The position numbers and the translations under genes are program-made. From Lethocerus indicus (taxonomy: Eukaryota; Arthropoda; Insecta; Hemiptera; Belostomatidae), in the NCBI GenBank assembly GCA_019843655.1, contig JACDQD010000006.1, positions 22,090,246 to 22,154,245 on the forward strand: DNA of 64,000 bases. The letters are read 5' to 3'. Numbering within the stretch: position 1 is the first letter of the stretch; every line of letters begins with the position of its first letter. Of this stretch, positions 1 through 13,014 are shown piece after piece. The notes under the pieces were generated by a model. It worked only from the letters and a program-made list of their open reading frames with translations. It did no database searches and had not been told where the DNA came from.

Positions 1-3000
1 AATTGAGGGACCGGATCCAGCAAGGCAATTGGCAATTACCCAATTACCGCGAATTGATCTCAACACGGTTTAATATTTATTCCCGTTGCCCGCGTCAGAA
101 ATTAGGTCCATTACTACCGGTAGACATGTTTTGTACAGTCAATTTTAATATTGGAAACTAACATACGGGACATCAGAGTTCATAGAAGAATAGCTACTTC
201 CATAAACTGAAGAACTGTCGCCTGACACCAAAACTTCGTTTGCTCCATTAGTGGACGAGGTGATTTCAGAAGCAATAAATTCAAACTCTATATTTATTCT
301 GTGCATCCACAACAATGTGGATGGAAAATAATATTATGACAGGAATATACCGTGAAATTATCTTCTAAATTTCATAAGACAGTAGGATATATCTCTTCTT
401 GATGTATAAGGGAAATAATATTTGTTCGATCAGAGAATTATAGTACTAAAGTACCGAAATAAAAGTTTTCTCTAAAATCCGATTAAAAAGGGGGGAGAAT
501 TCCCTAATATACAAGGAGCACACAATTACACCAAAGGTTTTTCAAGGGTATAAATGCCTCCGGAGATGAGTTTTTAAATCTTTAAAGGTATCAGAAGAGC
601 GGCAGTTTACATTTCATCAGAATACCATCTACGGGAGAGGTTTCGTATAAGTACATAAAAGATCACTCAGGAATATATTTCATTTCCATTCAACGCCGAG
701 GAGTCGAATGGGGCCGGGTGGCGGGTTGCCGGAGGCGGCACTTATTCCGGAGGGTCCGGGCAATAACGATTGGCTGGTTGTGAGGCGTCGACGCCCGCTT
801 CTCAGCCGCCCCCACTTTAAGCACGCCCCCCAAAAATATCCCGGGCCAGACCAACACCCCACGGCCGAAATCCCCGCCGCTATGAATATATAACTGTTCC
901 GCGCCAACGTCCTATTCCGTCTTTCTTTCGGATGTTTAGATCAGTCGGGCTGTCCTAACGAGCCCGCTGCAACGGGTCTCACTGTAAGGTTGATGGTCTC
1001 AAAGGTAGCTTCAGGCATGATTCCCTTTACCGCTGCCTTTGGGGTGTTTATCTTCATTCCGATTATCATATCTTATTAGCAACGACGGGAATATTATTAT
1101 ATAATATCTGATAGATAGCTCATATTTAAAAAAATGTTGAAAGAGTGCATTAAGAATGTCACATGAGAAATATACATTACTCAACACCAAACTTTACCAT
1201 TTAGTTACCAAATTCCAGTAGCTTTAGAATTACCAAAACATTTTTTTACAAGAGTTAATCTAACGGAATCCACACAATCAATTATTCCCTCCTTCTTTTA
1301 GTTGGAACGTAGGACGAGCGCAGAGTCAGCCCTGCCGACGCCTTTGTTTCTTTCCGCGTCCAACTAACACTATTATCCACTTTTCTCCTCCGGGCCGCCT
1401 CCACTCCTGTCGAGACTCAGTCTGAAAGTGGTGTTTTGGTCCTTTGAGAATATATGTCACTGTACCGTTTCACTGTAGTGACAGGGATTTCGGCTCTCTC
1501 ACTAGAGAGAGAGTGTCCTCAGAGCTCTCGGTTGTAACGCTAGTGCGCAATCATACTCCTGCGATATTTCAGTGGGAGGGATTCAGAGAGGCCTTTTATT
1601 ATATGGGCAGTTACATTCCGAGTCACAGAACCGTACGAGGTGATTCTCACCTATAACGCTGGTTCGAAAATCCTTTATCTTTTTGCCGATACCAGTTTTC
1701 GCAATGGAGAATAATATTAGAGATATATGTAGTATCTACGAAGCAGATTCAGCCAGGAATGGAATCCTTAAAGTAGAGAAGAAAAAAGGGAAATATTACC
1801 ATTACTATTCTTTGAATTCTAGGCAAACTTCAAATAAGTAATCGGTACATATCGAATTTCATTGAGTTTACAAATAATAATCGGCACGTTCCGGTCTTCG
1901 TTATCAGTACTGCTGTGTTGATAACAAAGACAATTAAGGTAGTTCCATTTGTGTAATGCGGTAGAGGCCGGTGTTAGTTAGATCAAGGTGGTAGCCTCGA
2001 GAGCAGGTGGGCCCAATCACGAGATGAGCCTGAACCGCCCCCGCTCCCGCCCCCCGGGCTCGTTCCCGTCACAGCACGTGCGTGAGGGGAGGTATCCCGC
2101 TTTCGCATTGTTGCGGCTCCAGACCGCCGCATGTTACCCTTCAACTATCACGTTATCACGGTCCCCCCTCCCCCCCCTGCTACTCCAAGTATCACCATGG
2201 CGACTGCAAATATTCAGCGTAAACTTGCGCACATCGGAATGCCAGACAAAATAATCGACTAGTAATATGACCTAATACAGTAAATGGCGTTTGCTTTCCT
2301 ATTTGTTATCTCAAAGAAATCGACGAAACAGTACACAACAGCAATACTTATTAACTAATACAAGAGTTAAATATTGTTTCCGCATTTCACGCGAAACACA
2401 ATGAAAATCGTTCTCGAAACAACCGATACTTCGTCGAGAGTCGTACGGGATTTATATTAATTGCCAGTATAGGACTCTATAATGCTGCTCTAAAACCCCG
2501 TATAAATTTAGCGGTATTTTGATTAATGACAACCATAAACCTAATCCGTCCGGCTATTAAATCACACCGCAAGTATCGAGCTGACCTGAATATTTCGAGC
2601 GATAATCAGAACCAACGGCCATATTAGATTATTATCATCGGATAAGATATAGAAAAGACAACATTCCCTCTGTCTTTCTGGCGGATAATATCTTCAAATT
2701 TGTAACTGCAAGGAATTAACAGCACCATCTATAGAATGAGAAAAGATTTCCCACTTAGGAGGAAAATATTGGATTTGGTGTTCCAACTGAAAAATTTGAA
2801 TTGATCCATTGTGGCTCAAGAGCCAAAAGACCGTTTTGTCGGTCTTTGGTTTCCTCTTGTTGTTTAGTCTTTTGGTTTTGCCCAAGACCTAACTAGCTAG
2901 AGGGGGGAAAAGTATGGTATTTCAAAACGGTCGAAAACCACCGGACAGGTATTCGGAACTAATTAGTCTTATAATTATATTATTAGTAGTAGTAGTAACA

Positions 3001-4662
3001 TGGAAGCAACGAATCGCGGGGCCTTTCTGTCGGCAGTATCGCTTCAGCCGATATGGTGGTGGCGAATGGAGAGAGGGGGCGGCGGTAGAGGACGCGAGCT
3101 GTGTCCGGAGGTGGGCTTTGTTCGGGGGGCGGCTAATGGGGCAGTCGCCGCCGCCGGGGAACCGATTGGCGGAGGGCCCCCTCTCAAAGCCGAACACTGC
3201 CGTCCCCGTTTGTCATAACTCTTGTGAATGGGCGTCGACAACTCGCTGCCGGGCCTCGTTAATGAACCTCCGACACGGCCCTCCCTCTATCTATTCGGTC
3301 TGAGGGCGGAAAAATTCGCCGCTCATTAGGCGACCTGGACGTCAAACGATACCGGCCCTACTTCGCCCCGAAAGGAGCGACAATTATTTCGGCCCCTTTC
3401 CAGTCCCGAAAATAATTTAATATCGGGACCAATATGATGGACGTTTATCTGTGACAGAACTATTGGAGAACGTTTATGGAATTAAAAAGTCAATTAAACT
3501 TTCTATATATCAAAATTTGATAACCCGCCGCGCGTTGTTATTTTCTTAAGGCCACGTGCCAAAGGTTCAGTTATATACAGAGCTATTTAATGAGAAAAAT
3601 ATGAAAGGGATGTTAAACGTTCACTATCGGTAAATGTTTAAAATATCCGCAAAAAATATTCCAATAACTTCACTCTAACTAACTTAATATATGCTTCATC
3701 TCATACACGTACAATATGCTGAATATTTTAATACAATTTAAAGGAAAATAGGAACATGAAGGAGATTTTGAACTACATAAAATTCGCTATAATCTTGATT
3801 CTTCCGTCTTTTTAATTTAGAAAATGTTATATTTATATAACCACCTAAAAACGAACCCACCCCCCGTTGGGCGAGTAAAAGTGGCGTACCGTCCCCGAGC
3901 GACTCGTGTTCGGTCATGCCGAAACGCTCGGGAACTTAAAATGTCGAAAATACAATGTAAATGCCAGCAATTGTTTTGTAAAGGACAACAATGTTTCGTA
4001 AAGGGTGATGTCAACGGTTCTCCGCTGTCGGGGACACGGATCGAGGCCTGTGACAATTTTAAAGGTGCTGTACGGAGCCCTGCGAGGGTTAGTGAGATTA
4101 TCAGATATATGACTACTCGCGTATTTTTACACATTGGTAAAACAATCGGCTTAACGCCGTCAAAATCTAAATGTTGGCGTCGGTTGATAAATAAAATATA
4201 ACTTACAATTTACTCTTACTAGGATGCTATAGTGGCTATATGTTCACATATCGATTAATGTACTATATCATAATATTAACGTATATGGTCAACAGGCAGC
4301 GTAGTGAACGTTATTACTTGAAATAGAAAACTTAAATTATTGAAGTACGAATTGGGCCTCGATTCTGAATTACCCGTCTATCGGAGTGACGTAAGAAATT
4401 CTGACCTCGGGTATGGGTAATGAAAATATCTTTTGACTAAATGACAGGAGGGAGTCGAAACCGCTGCAGAAAATGTTTTGGACCCCGGCCAAGAATCGTT
4501 TCGTGCGATTTAACACGGATTCAATAAGGACGAGGCGGTTCCACAACCAAACTGTACTCGTAAACCGACCCCCTCCCCACCGACCGGCATCGAGGTGGGA
4601 TTTAATTATGTAGCAATGAAATTCCTACCGTCGCGGACGATTTGGCAGCGATCCTGATTACA

Positions 4663-4722
4663 AGAGAAAGGGTGAGAGAGTGAGAGAGACGGGCGTGGAA
4701 CCGGAGCGAGGGAGCGAGACGG
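4663..4722. repeat. purine-rich GA/GAGC tract
   Basis: About 60 bp of almost pure purine on the plus strand with GAGAGAGTGAGAGAGAC and GGAGCGAGGGAGCGAGAC runs. The ORF across it on the minus strand is low-complexity and not credible. Confidence 0.7.
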
Positions 4723-6389
4723 AATGATGGCGATGGGACCCAATTGTAAATAACGGGCATCAGTCCGGGTCCTGGTTATTGCCCATCGACACTCCCACTT
4801 AGCATGGCCCATAAAACTTTAAGCATGCTCATTATAATCTGACGATCGTTTTTTTCCTTTCTCTCAGTTTTTTTTCCGTTCACGACATGCATTCTGGGCC
4901 CAATGAATTGCAAAGCCCTGCCTATTTTATTCCGCCTCCGTAATCATACTTAAAAAAAACAAAAAGCTAATCAATGAACCAAAACCCCCATTTTTTTACT
5001 ATATATACCTGTAAATTGTCTGAATCAATGCATGACGTAACTTTAATTAGGAATTAGTTTATTATTCATTAATACTTTTTGTAAACATTATAGTGTTTAA
5101 TATATTTAGTGTGTAAATGTTTTCTTTAAATTTTTGTTTCATGGTTTTGCATTTAAGGTGAAAATGTTTTCCGAAGGACGATATTTTAGCGATAAAATTA
5201 AAATGGCTTCTAAAACAGGGTTTTACGGAACACTTTAATTTTAATAACAAGCATTCATTGTAGTGCCGCTCCACCTCGGAGAGTACAAGAAGATAGCGGT
5301 GGACATAATAAGTAGGTTAAAGTCACCTTGACCTATAAATATTCACGCCCTCTTCATAAATATGCATTATTAAATGTTTGTTCTAGTGAAAGTAAGAAAG
5401 AAACGGCTAGAATTTAAATAAAAGGGTTCGGTAAATTTTTAAATTATCCCCAAAGAAATAATTTCAGCTCCCGGTCTGAAATGATTTAACTTTAAATTTA
5501 TTGTCAGTCCTAGCATGATCTAGAATTTCAAACATATGATCTATAATGCACACTGCGCCGTAATTGTCAAGTATTAAAACCGAATAATTCTGCTATCGAG
5601 AAAGTGAAATGGTCATCAGATATCCATTAAGGAAGAAAATGAAACATAAAATTAGGCTAATATACAATATTGCTGTTTAAATGTTAAATAAAGCTAGGGA
5701 ATGAAGATGGAAATGTATTTTAATCTTAGCAGATAGTATTTATTTTAAGTGGTTGCCGTTGTGCGCACGGTCAGTCAGGCCAATTTTGGATAGAAACGTC
5801 ATTAGGTTCTAGTATATAAATATTTGAACGCCTACGCCTAATATTGTAAAATCTTTGTCAACCTTTTAGACGTTTATTTTTACAGACGGGTGGTCATCCG
5901 TCCGAGCGGCTATAAATTATTTATGACGGACCGATATGCGCGATAAAAAATGCCGGGCGCAGCGCGGTGATTTTCTCGAATACGTGTCAACAGCTCCTGG
6001 GCTCCGAATAAGGAAAAAAAGCGTACGATAGGGGGTGGGTGGGGGTGGAGGGGCCGAAGGGGTCCACCTCGATAAAAGGCCATTTTTAAAGGGAAAAGGA
6101 CGACGGAGACATTTTCAATAAAAGGGGGGGTGGAGAACGACCCCCTTTTGCCTTGTCCGGCCGGCCCGGACCCCAAGTCGAATATTCCCTGCTCGGCGTC
6201 CGCCATTTTTCCACATTAATTCAGTCTTCGTATCCATTTCAGCTGGTCCACACGCACCCGGTGATGCGTTAAACTTATTGCCTCCGCCCCGAACTGACCT
6301 TAGTTTTAAAGATCTATAGTTATTGCACACTATGCACACTAAGTCAGACTCCTGAGAATATATATATGATATACAACCATTTATATATT

Positions 6390-6805
6390 CCGGTTTCGGC
6401 TGCTCGCCATCTTCAGTAGCAGTGTTAGTCACTATTGGCACTTTGGATGTATTTCGGGCATCCTCACTGCACTGTCACTGTCACTTGTAACGCGCTAATA
6501 CTAAAATGTAAGACAAACCTTTGTTGCGGGCTAGTATTAGGTTCGCCGTAGCATTGGAACTAGTAGAGCATTAAACTGAATACACTAAGCGTTTTACAGT
6601 ACAAGTGACAGTGACAGTGCAGTGAGGATGCCCAATAAACATTCAAAGTGCCGAAAATGACTAGCACCGCTACTGAAGAGGAGACAGAAACACACAAAAA
6701 CTACGAAACTAGTACTGAAAATTTTAACGCAAAGTTCAAACGTTTCCTGAACTCGATGCAATTTGTTTAAAAGAAATTAATAAATTATAAATAAACAATT
6801 ACTAA
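6390..6805 (+). mobile_element. inverted-repeat element family, copy 1 (partial)
   Basis: Starts CCGGTTTCGGCTGCTCGCC and contains a palindromic pair: GGGCATCCTCACTGCACTGT on the left and its complement (GTGACAGTGCAGTGAGGATG) on the right, around an AT-rich core with GTAAGACA and GCGGGCTAGT blocks. Compared with copy 2, about 50 bp of the right arm is deleted (between CTGAAGA and GGAGACAG). It shares with copy 2 an extra 3' module ending AATAAACAATTACTAA. No transposase ORF, so non-autonomous. Confidence 0.75.
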
Positions 6806-8306
6806 TAAATCTGACTATAAATTTAACCCTTAATAATACACATGCCATCAAAGTAGGTCTTTGAAGTTTTGAAGCTCTTGAGCCTTGTCCGCAATAATCC
6901 TCTTAGGAATTTTAGCAGTTCAAACCCCGTCAACTGTCAAGTTAGGGAAATTTATATTTCCTATATTTACTTCATAAATAATCTGCATTACATTGATGAA
7001 TCTGATGAACGAAAGATTGGTTGCAGCGTAAAGAAGGAAGATATGAATTCTATTAAATGAAAATAAACAATGAATGAAATATTGGTATAAATGAAATATA
7101 CTACGGAATAATCATGTTACTCTGACTGTAATATTTATTATTTCAGTTCATAGACAAACTACGCATAAATTGTTGTTTAACCGTGTATTTTTTTTAAGGG
7201 TAGGAATCAAGATATTAAATAGAACTAAAAACTGAACAATCTCGCTAATTGTGAAGCTGTTGTACTGTTTGCCTCTTCCTACAATTCCGCTGTAGAATTA
7301 ACGCCTACCAAGAAACCCGATATCCACAGTCTAATGATTATTTCAATTTCCCGAAAATACACTCTTTTTAAAACTCTGGTACGAATTAACCGGCAATTAG
7401 TGCCTTCTTCTTTACTCTTATTTCGTTTAGATCACTCCGCCAAATGAATCCCCACGCTCCAGGGCTTAATTAATTTTTAAATTCTTCATTTAGAGCTCAA
7501 TTTTTTTATTTTCGACTCAATAAACCCTCATCAAGACGATAAAACGATTGGGAAACAACGCAGAACGTGCAAACGCGCAATATTATATCTTGGCAAGTAA
7601 CATCATGTTAATTCATGTTTAGATTATATTGATTGCTGGAGTATAATGTATTTCAGATTTAAATATTCCTTTTAGCATTAAATTAATTAATACTAATTGA
7701 AAAACTACAATCTTATAAAAAGTAACTCGTTCGACCTTATAAGTAATATTATCATAACTGCGGCTCGCATCCTACTTTTCATTTTTAATTATAAATTTAA
7801 AAAATAATGAATTATATTCCGATAATTATTGGCGGAAGAATTATAGTAATAGCCGTCATCAATTTCCCCGCCCCAACGCTCAGTGGTCATTATTTAACAG
7901 TTGCTGGGTTTTTAATCTTAGGAAAAAAATTAGTTCTAATTTGTAAACTCCGCTCAAGTCAATATCATGTTTCAACTTCTTAATTGTATCCATAAATAAT
8001 TTATTATAAATGAACAGAGATTAATAGATTGCAAATGTTGCAGTTCATAATATCTCGGTGGACTTATAATTGGGTTTTCACCATTAGGGCTACTGATATA
8101 ATCAACAGAAGGAAGCACGGATCATTATCGGTTGTGCATTAGTAAATGCACGGGGTTCTAAGGTTAAAGTAATAATCAATCTTGCAAACACGCACTTTGT
8201 CAATTTTTTGTTTGGAAGAAGGAAACCAATGTTTTAATACAGACTGCCTTAACTCAGTCATTAGATGTTACTTGTAATTTGTAGTTATACTTCCTTCAAT
8301 CTTCGA

Positions 8307-8378
8307 AAGGGAAACGCCTTATCGCCGTTTCCCTTCCCATTATTCATCCATATCGGTGGTATCCTTCAGAGTACCACC
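8307..8378. other. two adjacent inverted repeats
   Basis: AAGGGAAACG/CGTTTCCCTT (8307-8316 and 8326-8335, 9-nt loop) is followed 19 bp on by GGTGGTA/TACCACC (8355-8361 and 8372-8378, 10-nt loop). No gene nearby. Confidence 0.5.
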
Positions 8379-8826
8379 CAGTAATTAATGCCTTAATAAT
8401 TAATTACGTTATCGACGTGTAATTTTGGTCGGAACGTTCGCTCTTTTTACAGCAGATAAGTTGCACGCACGATTGGGGAAAGCCCTGTGCGCTGTGCGTT
8501 ACCGTGGTAGTTCAAACATTTCATAATAATAAACAGTGGAAATTAAATTACCTAATAAATAATGCTTAGGTAGTATGTTGCACAAATCAGGAATTTGTTA
8601 AATGTTGGTTCATCATCAATTATTTTTACTTGCATATTGACAATCAGTCTTGCAACGGATGGGCTAGTTTAAAAATATATAAAATGAGGGGATTAGTTCA
8701 AACCTTTTTACCAGACTTTGGCTGCAGATGTTTGATATGAATTAGTTCAGACGATAATCGAATCCAACCGTCCGCAATATGCCGCAACCCAAAATTAACT
8801 TGCTAATATAAATGAAGGAGTTTAAC

Positions 8827-9427
8827 ATATCTGTTTTGTGGTCTGCGAGGGGTTGGAATACCGTAGATATGTTGTGTTTCTGTCTCCTCCCACTGGTTTG
8901 TTCCTTTGCTAGACCGGTTTCGGCTGCTCGCCATCTTCAGTAGCCGTGTTAGTCACTTTTGGCACTTTGGATGTCTTTCGGGCATCCTCACTCACTTTTA
9001 CTGTAAGGCGCTAATACTAAAATGTAAGACAGACCTTTCTTGCGGGCTAGTGTCAGTGCGCTGTACCATAGAAACTAGAAGCGCATTAAGCTGAATACAC
9101 TACGCGTTTTAAAGTACAAGTGACAGTGACAGTGCAGTGAGAATGCCCAATAATCATCCAAAGTGCCAAAAGCGACTAACACCGCTACTGAAGATGGCGA
9201 GCAGCCGAAACCGGTCCACCTAAAGATCAAACCAGCGAGAGAAGACAGAAACACAAGATCTACGAAACTAGTACTGAAAATTTTAACGCAAAGTTCAAAC
9301 GTTTCCTGCACTCGATGCAATTTATTTTAAATGAAATTAAAAAATAATAAATAAACAATTACTAAACCGGTCCAGCAAAAGACCAAACTAACGAGAGGAG
9401 ACAGAAACACACTAAATCTACGGTATA
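8827..9427 (+). mobile_element. inverted-repeat element family, copy 2
   Basis: Left terminus resembles ATCTGTTTTGTGGTCTGCG, then GAGGGGTTGGAATACCG, then the arm with GTGTTTCTGTCTCC and ACCGGTTTCGGCTGCTCGCC. The core is in the same orientation as copy 1. The right arm (complementary, ending about 9264) is followed by the module shared with copy 1 and then a second right-arm end at 9366-9427. The ORFs here are not convincing. Confidence 0.78.
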
Positions 9428-12400
9428 ACTGAATGAGTTATTGACGAAACCTTTTAATACGATTAAACTTATGTATACTCTCAAACGTTCAATTTAAATT
9501 TGGGGATAGATGAAATTACGACAACTGACACTGCAATATTTATCAAAAGAATTACTCCACACCTAGTAGGTTCTTTTAGACCGCATCCATACGATCTATC
9601 CGACATTTCTACTGTAATTCCAGGAAAAACAGGGCTATAGCTAGATTAGGCACGTTATCCTGTGTATGGGTCAGCGGTTTCGCGTTGATTCTGAAAAAGA
9701 TCCAACAGCCCGAATGTGAAACTTAATCCTTCTGTTAAATGGCCGCAGTATTTAGGGGGAGGGGGTGGAGGAACAGGGGCTGCCCCGCCCCGTTAATATT
9801 TCACGACTGCAGTAGGACTAGCGTGAGTTGAATACATTCATAAATCCCTTTCTGCGATTAGTTGAGCGTCGACTCGTTCCCATTTTTTATTTATGTTTAT
9901 GTACTTGTTCGGAACATTGTGGAAATTAATTTATTCCCCTCCTACCCCCCCCCGGGCAGATTAAAACGAACTGTCGACAATTGCGATACTGACCGTCATC
10001 AAACTGGACTGTGTTCATTTTTCATAGTTTACGTGTAGGTGCAATTCAAGACACATATTACCCCTCATGTAATACTGCTTCAGGTTCCTTGTTAAACGTG
10101 TTGTCTGTACCAATGGGCAAATTGATTATCCCGTCAATAGATTAGTAACAGTGTTAAGATACTTTTCTGACTACCGAATGTCCTACCAATTTTATCAATA
10201 TTCAATCAATTCCGTTATGGCTTTCTAGTCCGTTGCACGCCCGAAGAAATATTGAAAACTAACGAAGGCGTATTCCGGATTTATTTTGTTACGTTTCTCG
10301 GTCAATTTTTAGTTTTCGTGTAGATTTATAGCGTTTTCCCGTCGGTGAATGATCACGCGCCCGTTTGAACGTCACAGCTCACTGGTTCACATAAAAGAAA
10401 TCCATTAAGGTAAATTGCACGAAACCATTTCATACGTGAAATGTGTCAAATCCTGCGGCAACAAATATGGGAGAACATTCTGCAGAGCTTTTTCATTTTA
10501 TAGTAAAACGGATGGATACATCACATTACATTAACAATGTTATGTTTTCATTGTTACTGAGATGGTATAACTTATAAGAACACCTTGTAAACATTTAAAC
10601 TACTTCTTTTTTATGCATCCTCAGATTTACTGCCTGTTCCCACGTAAAGTATCTAATTTGTTCCCCGTAATAATTTCTTTACGGCACGCTCTTTAAACCG
10701 CGGCCAATAGGTACTTTTTTTACAATGGCTCACCTCAGTCGTACATTTCGATAATATAATTTTAGTTTAAATTTTGTAGCGGTGATCCAAAATAGACGAA
10801 TAAAAACACAGAAATCTGACACGAGGTGGGTAGCGTACATTTATTGTGAAATCGAGAGGGTGTTGTCTGTATGAATAGCGTATTAAAGGAGGAACGCAAG
10901 AGACAAGCTTCTCCCCAATTTTAAAGAACGGCCGGGCACAGCTTGCTCCTCCTTTTAGGGGAAAATGTTTTCTGGGAATTCAGCTTGTAAGGACAGACCG
11001 AATTTAATACGATCTCCAGAACTTGGAAAAGAAAAGTAGCAACTGTAAGTTTAAAAAACCCTTCGGCAGGCAATGCAACACGACTTTTTATAAAAATATT
11101 AACGCATCATCAAAATTGTATATGAGATTTAAATAAATATTTATTTTTTATCGCATTTCCTGGGTACACAACTTTTCGTTTTGAACTTCATCGGACTGGG
11201 AATTTCATTACTTCGTGTGCGTTTCACGTAATTTTAATTGCCAATACGAACTTTCGTGTCTGTCAAAAACGCCGAAATAATATTCCCCCATAAACAAAGT
11301 AAATTGAAAGAATAACGTTATCGAAAAAGTTTTATCATCCACGGCGGTATGAAAAGGTGTTAGTTTTTATTAAGGCTCGCAGAAAGGACCTGAGAGCGTC
11401 ATAAACGTCAGACCTAATAGTAATTACGACCCTGTTGGATCGTCGGGTGGAAAATAGCTTTTCCAGTATCGGACAGTCATTCTAACCTTTAAATTGCAAT
11501 AAACGCCGATGAAAAATAAGCCGAAGTCTCGCCATACTTTCACTCTCGACAGAATAACTTTTCAACTCGAACAGATGTTTTTGACGCCGGTATTAAAATC
11601 TTGTGTATCTTCAAGTAAATGTTCCGCAGGTGACAGAAAATAAATTGAAATAGCCCAGTGATTTATTTAACGGTGTTATAATTTATTTAATTTACTTTAA
11701 ATACGTAATAAGTGGCTTGCTTTTTAAAAATTTGAATAATTCCATTGTGCCCGACTCGCGACATTGAATTGATGCGGATCAACGGAATTTTGCAATGAAA
11801 ACGCAACAGTTATGTTTGATAATCGGAGAATTGTAAAATTACATTTCAAAACAGATAAAAGTCAGAGAAATAAAAACGCGTGTTGTGGCTAGCTGTAGGT
11901 TACTCGTTTGTCAGAGCGTGAACCCTCCGTCCCAGTATCTGCCACCCTTTTTTTCTCTTCTTTCCCCACTTCTTCCTCGGCGTTTTTTGCATTATGGAGA
12001 TTCACTGCTAAGCTTTCGGCCCCTTTATACCGCATAATGGAAGTATGACTAGGGTAAAAATCACCGGCTAATGACGATGAATAAATAATAAGTGGGGGGT
12101 CCGGTTAAAGTAAGTGCTCCGAATACCCGATTTTTTCTTACTTGTAGAAAAAAATATTTTAAAAATCCCGTTACTAAATTTATCGCTAACTCTTTTTTAA
12201 TTGAGTGGTGACGTCACTTCGGACATCGACAACTTTAAAAACTGTTAAATTAAGTAGGGTCAACTTATTTGAATTAATAATTCTGACTTTATTAATATAA
12301 TATTAGCTTATTTTAGTAATTAAGCCTTACTAGTTAAGACAATTATTGTATACCTGTAACGAAATGCATACCAGGAAATGTATCATAAATATATCTCAAA

Positions 12401-12792
12401 AATTCTCTTAACTTCAGTATATTTTCCTTTAATATATTGCTATTCACTGCAAGGCGGAGAAGGCACTGAAACACAAGGCTCCCAGTTATTCCATTATTAT
12501 TTTCATTGATAATCCAATTAACTGATAATCACAATTTGAAGGGAATCATCTCAGTAAATCCTGATTTCATATACATATTTTTAAATTTCTCTTTTATTAT
12601 ATAGCGCAAATCTCATTTATTATCACAAGAGGCTATTCCGAGATGAACAAACGAGGGTAATGGACAAAATAAGAAGGGCGAAAGTAGAGCCAGTAGCCAG
12701 ATTCGGGCGAGCTATTTCAAAGGACCCCCCTTAGAGCACTAGTAACATGGGGCTCGCAAATAAACGCGGAGGAGACTTGAGGCGACAATTCT

Positions 12793-13014
12793 AGGCGGTA
12801 TAGCCTCAGTAAAGGCGTTTAGCCTTGCCGAAGGCCGAGTGGCAACGTAATACCGTGACGGAAGGGGTCCCGCGAGGGACACCCCCAGTGGCGGTGATTA
12901 CCCTACTTAAAAGGGCCCGCCAGTGGGCCATCACACGGCCCGGAAATGACGCCACGACGCCCCGGTAACGGCCCGAAGAGATTGTAAAAAGGGAGACCCT
13001 CTCGATAGGAGAGG
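12793..13014 (+). other. cluster of short perfect hairpins in a GC-rich island
   Basis: Successive stems: AGGC/GCCT (12793-12806), AAGGC/GCCTT (12812-12826), GCC/GGC (12827-12835), a 9-bp-class stem GGGGTCCC-GCGA-GGGAC with bulged A then CCC (12864-12884), GTGAT/ATCAC enclosing GGCCC/GGGCC (12894-12934), and CCTCTC/GAGAGG (12998-13014). The GCGA loop is a GNRA tetraloop on the plus strand. The surrounding 12640-13080 is far richer in G+C than its flanks. Origin unknown; could be part of a mobile element's structured UTR. Confidence 0.5.

Noticed and set aside
1655..1680. T-loop-like GGTTCGAAAATCC
   Set aside because: No cloverleaf can be formed with upstream sequence.
3824..4201. 125-aa plus-strand ORF with a 105-aa ORF opposite
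   Set aside because: Open on both strands at once, no family resemblance, no Kozak or splice support.
7002..7020. CTGATGAACGAAAG, another hammerhead-like string
   Set aside because: No room for stem II between the two core strands.
8906..9320. ORFs of 62 and 81 aa overlapping element copy 2
   Set aside because: They arise from the inverted-repeat arms and are not conserved between copies.
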